From positions 1 through 55,283 of the forward strand of contig JASHSU010000092.1 of NCBI GenBank assembly GCA_030038605.1: a stretch of DNA of 55,283 nt, written 5' to 3'. Made by a program: the position numbers and the translations under genes. The number at the start of each line of letters is the position of its first letter. Position 1 is the stretch's first letter. The notes beneath the pieces were generated by a model that was not told where the DNA came from, made no database searches, and saw only the letters and a list, made by a program, of their open reading frames with translations. This document shows positions 51,875 to 55,283 of this stretch, piece by piece. The stretch is from Thermoplasmata archaeon (GTDB taxonomy: Archaea; Thermoplasmatota; Thermoplasmata; Lutacidiplasmatales; UBA184).

Positions 51875-51971
51875 CTTAGCCCGGACCAAGCACTGGCCTT
51901 CTAAGCCAGAGAACTCGGGTTCAAAGGCCCTCGGCGCGCTCCGCCGGGGGCGGAGACTCCCGACAGGCCCG
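51865..51971 (+). tRNA. tRNA-Arg (anticodon TCT), interrupted in the T-loop
   Basis: Acceptor GGGCCTG (51865-51871) pairs perfectly with CAGGCCC (51964-51970), discriminator G51971. D-arm GCTT...AAGC (51874-51877 with 51888-51891); anticodon arm CTGGC/GCCAG with loop CTTCTAA, anticodon TCT at 51900-51902; variable loop AGAAC; T-stem TCGGG (51915-51919) with CCCGA (51959-51963). The T-loop reads TTCAAA, then 32 extra nt, then T. Removing them gives a canonical TTCAAAT loop and a 75-nt tRNA. CCA is not encoded. The 5' end overlaps the stop of the DUF99 gene. Confidence 0.88.
51926..51957 (+). other. Probable tRNA intron at position 59/60 (T-loop)
   Basis: A 32-nt insertion between T-loop nucleotides 59 and 60. 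It contains the hairpin CTCCGCC-GGG-GGCGGAG (51939-51955), followed by the 3-nt ACT (51956-51958), a good 3' bulge of a bulge-helix-bulge motif with cleavage after C51957. The central helix would be CGCG (51935-51938) with CCCG (51959-51962), which has one C-C mismatch, and the 5' bulge is not in ideal register, so the motif is relaxed. A direct repeat AGGCCC (51925-51930, 51965-51970) is also present. Confidence 0.65.
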
Positions 51972-51976
51972 CCTAC

Positions 51977-53038
51977 CTACCCGGCCGCTACTTCCGCGGC
52001 GCATTTCGCGCAGAGGATGCCGCGCGTGCCGGGGGCCAGCGGGTCGCCGCAGAGCGGGCACGACGCCCGGGCGTCGGCCGCGGCGATCAGCTCCTGGACG
52101 CTCGTGCGGAGCGCCGGGTGCGTCGTGCTGCCGGCGGAGGGAGCCGCCTCCGTGATCGCCGTCGGCGGAGCGAAGGCGTCCATCCGGGGTCGGTACGTGC
52201 CGGTCCTCCGGTCGAAGCTGGCGAACCCGCGGGCCGCCAAGCCTTGGAGGGCGGAGTCGACCGTCTCGCGGACCCCGCCGAAGACGTGGGACATTTCGAT
52301 GGCGGTCATCCCCTGCGATTCTACGAGGACCGACAGCGAGCGGGCCGCGAGCAGCGGCATGTCGCCCCGGCCGATCACGCGGTCGACGCGCCAGCTCGTG
52401 CGCGCCGTGCGAGGGACCCGTCGGGCCGGTGCGACCCGGCCCGCCCGGAGGTCCGTGAGGAGCGTCGACCGGGCGAGGTCGAGCTCGTAGGCGACGCGCT
52501 CGTCGGCGAAGTAGAGGAGGACGGCGACGGAGAACGGCAGCAAGCCCCGGGTCCGGCACGCCTCCAAACCCTCCGGGAGCGAGCGCATCGTGGTCGGCAG
52601 CGTGACCCGCGGGCCTCCGCTGGCCGCGCGGTCCTCCTCATCCTGGGTCCGGGGCAGGTAGTGTTCACGGAGCAGGAACCGCGCGATCACGTGCGTCGGT
52701 GCGCCCCCGCCGAGCGGGACCACGTCGGCCCCGCCGTCGGCGGCGAACGTCACCCGCTCGAACGGTCGAAGGAACTCCCAGGCTGCGCCGGCCGGCGGCG
52801 GCGACTCCAGGACCAGCTCCAGGGTCTCCCGGCCCGCGGTGGGGTCGGCGACCAGGTCGTAGAAGGTGCCGAACTCCCGTCCGTCCGCCCGCAGCCGGAA
52901 CGCGGCCAGCGGCGTCCGCCGCCGGGCAAGGTACTCCTCGTAGGCCCGACCGAGCGCCCGCTCCGAGAACGAACCGTGCCGCTCGTGGGCGAGTTTGCGA
53001 GCGAGCTCGTCGAGCTCACGCAGCGGTACGACGGCCAT
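51977..53038 (-). CDS. Unknown protein with probable winged helix and C-terminal zinc ribbon
   Basis: 353 residues from ATG 53038 (MAVVPLRELDELARKLAHERHGS); the track's 53062 start precedes the predicted transcription start. Residues about 240-290 look like a winged helix (LSVLVESQGMTAIEMSHVFGGVRETVDSALQGLAARGFASFDRRTGTYRPR). The C-terminus is a short zinc ribbon, CPLCGDPLAPGTRGILCAKC. No family recognised for the N-terminal 230 residues. A regulator or nucleic-acid-binding adaptor is a reasonable guess. It ends 5 nt beyond the convergent tRNA gene. Confidence 0.72.
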   Translation of the reverse strand: MAVVPLRELDELARKLAHERHGSFSERALGRAYEEYLARRRTPLAAFRLRADGREFGTFYDLVADPTAGRETLELVLESPPPAGAAWEFLRPFERVTFAADGGADVVPLGGGAPTHVIARFLLREHYLPRTQDEEDRAASGGPRVTLPTTMRSLPEGLEACRTRGLLPFSVAVLLYFADERVAYELDLARSTLLTDLRAGRVAPARRVPRTARTSWRVDRVIGRGDMPLLAARSLSVLVESQGMTAIEMSHVFGGVRETVDSALQGLAARGFASFDRRTGTYRPRMDAFAPPTAITEAAPSAGSTTHPALRTSVQELIAAADARASCPLCGDPLAPGTRGILCAKCAAEVAAG

Positions 53039-54224
53039 CGGCCCTCCGGGATTCGATAACATGCTCGTAGAGGGAGATAAACCGGCGGGCCATCGACTCC
53101 AGCGACGCGCTCCGCGCCACCTCCTCGCGGGCCCGGACCCCGAGCCGGTGCCGCTGAGCGGGGTCGCCGGCCAGTTCGACCAGCATCGCGGAGAGGGCGC
53201 CGGGTACGAGGATCGGGACCCTTCGCCCGGTGGCGCCGTCCTCGACGAGTTCGGACGCCCCGCCCGTCGCCGGGGCCACGACGGTCGTTCCGCAGGCCAT
53301 CGCTTCCAGGAGCGCGACGCTCGACGTGTCGCTGGTCGACGGCAGCACGAAGACGTCGGTCTGGCTCAACAGGGCCGGCTTCTCCTCGTCCGCGACCGGG
53401 CCGATGTACCGGACCCGGGCGCGGAGCCGGGGGTCGCTGGCGATCCGCTCCCGCACGGCCCGCTCCTCCGGGCCGGCACCGCCGACGAGCCCGACCACGT
53501 CGGTCGACGCCGCGGCCTCGGAGACGGCGTCCAGGAATCGATGCACGCCCTTGTCGACGGTCAGGCGACCCAGGTAGGTCATCAGTGGCCCGGGCGGCAA
53601 ACCGCATCGGGCCCGCCAGTCCGGCACCGCGAGGTGGGGCCCGTAGCGGGCCACATCCACACCGTTCGGGACGACCTCGACCTCGCGCCGGAACGGTTTG
53701 CGCGCTCCGCCCATCAGCGCCGCCCGGGCCGCGACGGACGGCGCGGTGGCCACGTCGCACCGCCAGTAGAGTCCCAGGTTCCACCACCACGCGACCCGGA
53801 AGAACTGGGGGACGAGGAACTTGGCCGGGACGGAGATCTCCATCTCCCGGATGTTGGTGTGGAACGTGCCGACCAGTGGGCGTCGGAACCGTCGGGCGGC
53901 GAGAAACGCGGCGCTTCCGATGCCGCCGGGCGAGTGGACGTGCAGCACGTCGGTCTCGGCGAGACCCCGGGCCTCGCGAACCAGCCCGAACGGAAACAGC
54001 GGCCAGCGGTACTGCGGGTAGAGCGGGACCGGTAGCGACCGGACCCGCCGCACCGGTACCCCGTCCTCTTCGCCGTCCTCGGACGGGAGGCCGACCTTCG
54101 TCTGCGGGGCGAAGACGCGGACCCCGACGCCCAAGCGCGTGAGCGTACGGGCAAGTCCGCCCGTAACCTCGGCGACCCCGTCGCGCATCGGCGGGTACGA
54201 GTCGGTGAAGAAGGCGACCTGCAC
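53016..54224 (-). CDS. Family 4 glycosyltransferase (GT-B)
   Basis: 402 residues from GTG 54224. N-terminal MQVAFFTDSYPPMRDGVAEVTGGLARTLTRLGVGVRVFAP, acceptor region VLHVHSPGGIGSAAFLAARRFRRPLVGTFHT, and the GT4 donor site VVPNGVDVARYGP, YLGRLTVDKGVHRFLDAV, SDTSSVALLEAMACGTTVVAPATGGASELVEDGATG with the EX7E-type Glu pair. It resembles phosphatidylinositol mannosyl- and glycolipid glucosyltransferases, so a glycolipid substrate is likely but unproven. The 3' end overlaps the next minus-strand gene by 23 nt. Confidence 0.92.
   Translation of the reverse strand: MQVAFFTDSYPPMRDGVAEVTGGLARTLTRLGVGVRVFAPQTKVGLPSEDGEEDGVPVRRVRSLPVPLYPQYRWPLFPFGLVREARGLAETDVLHVHSPGGIGSAAFLAARRFRRPLVGTFHTNIREMEISVPAKFLVPQFFRVAWWWNLGLYWRCDVATAPSVAARAALMGGARKPFRREVEVVPNGVDVARYGPHLAVPDWRARCGLPPGPLMTYLGRLTVDKGVHRFLDAVSEAAASTDVVGLVGGAGPEERAVRERIASDPRLRARVRYIGPVADEEKPALLSQTDVFVLPSTSDTSSVALLEAMACGTTVVAPATGGASELVEDGATGRRVPILVPGALSAMLVELAGDPAQRHRLGVRAREEVARSASLESMARRFISLYEHVIESRRADGRRTAA
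53076..53083 (-). promoter_or_regulatory. TATA candidate of the winged-helix/zinc-ribbon gene
   Basis: The minus strand reads CCGGTTTATCTCCC, inside the 3' end of the upstream glycosyltransferase gene. The predicted start near 53054 leaves about 15 nt before ATG 53038. Confidence 0.4.
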
Positions 54225-54300
54225 CGGTAGGGGCCTCGTTCCCGGCTCGCCGCGCGGGTTCCTATGCCTATCGGTGCGCCGGCAGCGGGCCGGTCACCGG

Positions 54301-55083
54301 TCAGACGACCGTCTGGAACGCCCGTTCGAGGCGGCTCAGGTCCCGCACGTCCAGCGCGCGCGGGTCGACGGAGACGACCAGGGCCGAGCCGGTCGAGCTG
54401 GCCTGCGAGCTCAACCATTGCACGAACCGCAACGTCGTTTCGAGCGAGTGCTCCGTGACGAAGAACTCGACCGCGTCGAAGTAGACGAGCGCTCCTCCGG
54501 GCGCCTCGGTCGGCTCCCGCAGCCGGCCGCCGATCTCGCCCGGGGCCGGGAGCGCCGCGGTGGGGTCGTCGCCCCGCGTGCCGACCGGGACGACGATCCG
54601 CTGCTCCGGCCGAAGCTCGGTCGTCTCGGGCGGATGGAGGGAGAGCAGCACGACCCTCGGGAACCGCGGCGCCGCCTCCCGCAACGCCTCGAGGGCCCGT
54701 CGGGGCCGCTCCTCGCGGACGAGCAGGCTGCTGCCGGGCGCGACCGGGAGACTCGCGGGGGCGGTGCTCGGCACCGGCGCGACCCACGGGCGCGCCCCGC
54801 CCGCGGGACGGAGCAGCGACGACCAGGCCGGCTGGCGCGGCGGCGCGAGCAGGCTCTTCCGCTTCAGTTCGACCTCTTCGCCGAGGCGGGCGAGGCGGCT
54901 CTCGACCAGCATCCTCAGCTCGGCCGCAGTGTGGCCCCGGGTCGTGTGCCCGAGGACCTCACGGAGGGCGCTCCGGGCTCCCTCCTCGTAGCCGGCCGCG
55001 TAGGTGCGGGCGTACTCCTCGTCGGCCGGTCCATCCTCGGGCGGCGTGCGGACCGGTCCGTCCCGGCGGAGAGGGGCGCTCAC
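54301..55083 (-). CDS. DUF835 domain protein
   Basis: 260 residues from GTG 55083, overlapping the upstream stop as GTGA. The N-terminal about 80 residues are acidic and helical, then a linker; residues about 115-258 match DUF835: SSLLVREERPRRALEALREAAPRFPRVVLLSLHPPETTELRPEQRIVVPV, GGALVYFDAVEFFVTEHSLETTLRFVQWLSSQASSTGSALVVSVDPRALDVRDLSRLERAF. DUF835 is an archaeal RecA-like-derived domain, often in signalling proteins of Thermoplasmata and methanogens. Function unknown. Co-transcribed with the DUF35-like gene. Confidence 0.85.
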   Translation of the reverse strand: MSAPLRRDGPVRTPPEDGPADEEYARTYAAGYEEGARSALREVLGHTTRGHTAAELRMLVESRLARLGEEVELKRKSLLAPPRQPAWSSLLRPAGGARPWVAPVPSTAPASLPVAPGSSLLVREERPRRALEALREAAPRFPRVVLLSLHPPETTELRPEQRIVVPVGTRGDDPTAALPAPGEIGGRLREPTEAPGGALVYFDAVEFFVTEHSLETTLRFVQWLSSQASSTGSALVVSVDPRALDVRDLSRLERAFQTVV

Positions 55084-55283
55084 GCGGACGCCCGGTCCGT
55101 CGCGCCGGACGCCGTCGACTCGACCGGCGCCGAGGGTCCGCGCGGGGGCGGGCGGACGTCGGACTCCCCGGCGGGGCTGAACTTGTAGCCGTAGTGGATG
55201 ACGCCGGCCCGGCCTTCCTCGCGGAGCTTCCGGAACGTGGCGCGGACCTTGAGCCCGATCCGGACGTCCGCCGGTTCGAGATC
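55080..55283 (-). CDS. C-terminal fragment of a DUF35-like OB-fold protein (window-truncated)
   Basis: 67 codons remain: the frame reads DLEPADVRIGLKVRATFRKL, then GVIHYGYKFSPAGES and a Pro/Ser tail ending at 55080. The pattern VRIGLKVRATF...GYKFSP fits the OB-fold end of DUF35 zinc-ribbon proteins that accompany thiolases and HMG-CoA synthase. The zinc ribbon would lie upstream, outside the window. Assignment is tentative because only the tail is visible. Confidence 0.6.
   Translation of the reverse strand, partial: DLEPADVRIGLKVRATFRKLREEGRAGVIHYGYKFSPAGESDVRPPPRGPSAPVESTASGATDRASA

Noticed and set aside
51865-51971. Reading the tRNA as a decayed pseudogene
   Set aside because: All stems including acceptor and T-stem are perfectly paired once the insertion is removed, and the T-loop becomes consensus; decay would be expected to leave mismatches. 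It remains the main alternative if splicing is not shown.
1-55283. Mobile elements, CRISPR arrays, rRNA genes
   Set aside because: No transposase or integrase motifs, no regularly spaced repeats and no rRNA-like sequence were seen; genes are tightly packed throughout.

Overview
The window is a gene-dense, very GC-rich archaeal chromosome segment. Evidence for Archaea: a complete archaeal-type S10/spc/alpha-like ribosomal super-operon with eL32, eL19, eS4 and the RNase P protein Rnp1; DNA topoisomerase VI A and B; a Cbf5/TruB with PUA domain; a Sec61-like SecY with a DUF106 (EMC3/YidC-like) partner; and TATA boxes about 26 nt before many start codons, giving leaderless or nearly leaderless mRNAs. 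An 11-subunit complex I without NuoEFG, the absence of eL14, eL34 and adk from the ribosomal cluster, and a DUF835 protein point to Thermoplasmatota, probably a high-GC, non-Thermoplasmatales lineage. That placement is inference.

Layout. 1-7.6 kb (both strands): truncated SPFH/stomatin protein, a nucleotidyltransferase-fold protein, a small orphan, two SAM methyltransferases flanking a GT2 glycosyltransferase, an enoyl-CoA hydratase and a tandem GNAT acetyltransferase. 7.7-20.3 kb (+): nuoABCDHIJKLMN, then a geranylgeranyl-reductase-family flavoprotein and a polyprenyl diphosphate synthase, which look like one energy/isoprenoid unit. 20.4-24.8 kb (+): membrane protein, nitrilase-family amidohydrolase, top6B-top6A. 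24.8-30 kb: cysS (-), a stand-alone RAM-domain protein (+), a PrxQ peroxiredoxin (+) and a large MMPL/RND exporter (-). 30.0-46.4 kb (-): ribosomal super-operon running from rpl3 through secY, the DUF106 protein and cmk to truB. 46.5-48.8 kb (-): kbl-tdh, threonine to glycine plus acetyl-CoA. 48.9-55.3 kb: DUF2203, DUF72, a zinc-ribbon membrane protein, DUF99, a tRNA-Arg(TCT) that appears to be split in its T-loop, an unknown winged-helix/zinc-ribbon protein, a GT4 glycosyltransferase, DUF835 and the 3' end of a DUF35-like gene.

Most notable: the tRNA-Arg(TCT) carries a 32-nt insertion at position 59/60 of the T-loop; NuoI carries four rather than two [4Fe-4S] motifs; nuoL has no ATG/GTG/TTG in its N-terminal region and seems to start at ACG; a long GC hairpin abuts the prxQ TATA box; several ribosomal proteins carry long disordered tails, including a GRG/GPPGRG tail on uS5. 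No mobile element, CRISPR array or rRNA was seen. No gene-free stretch exceeds about 170 nt.
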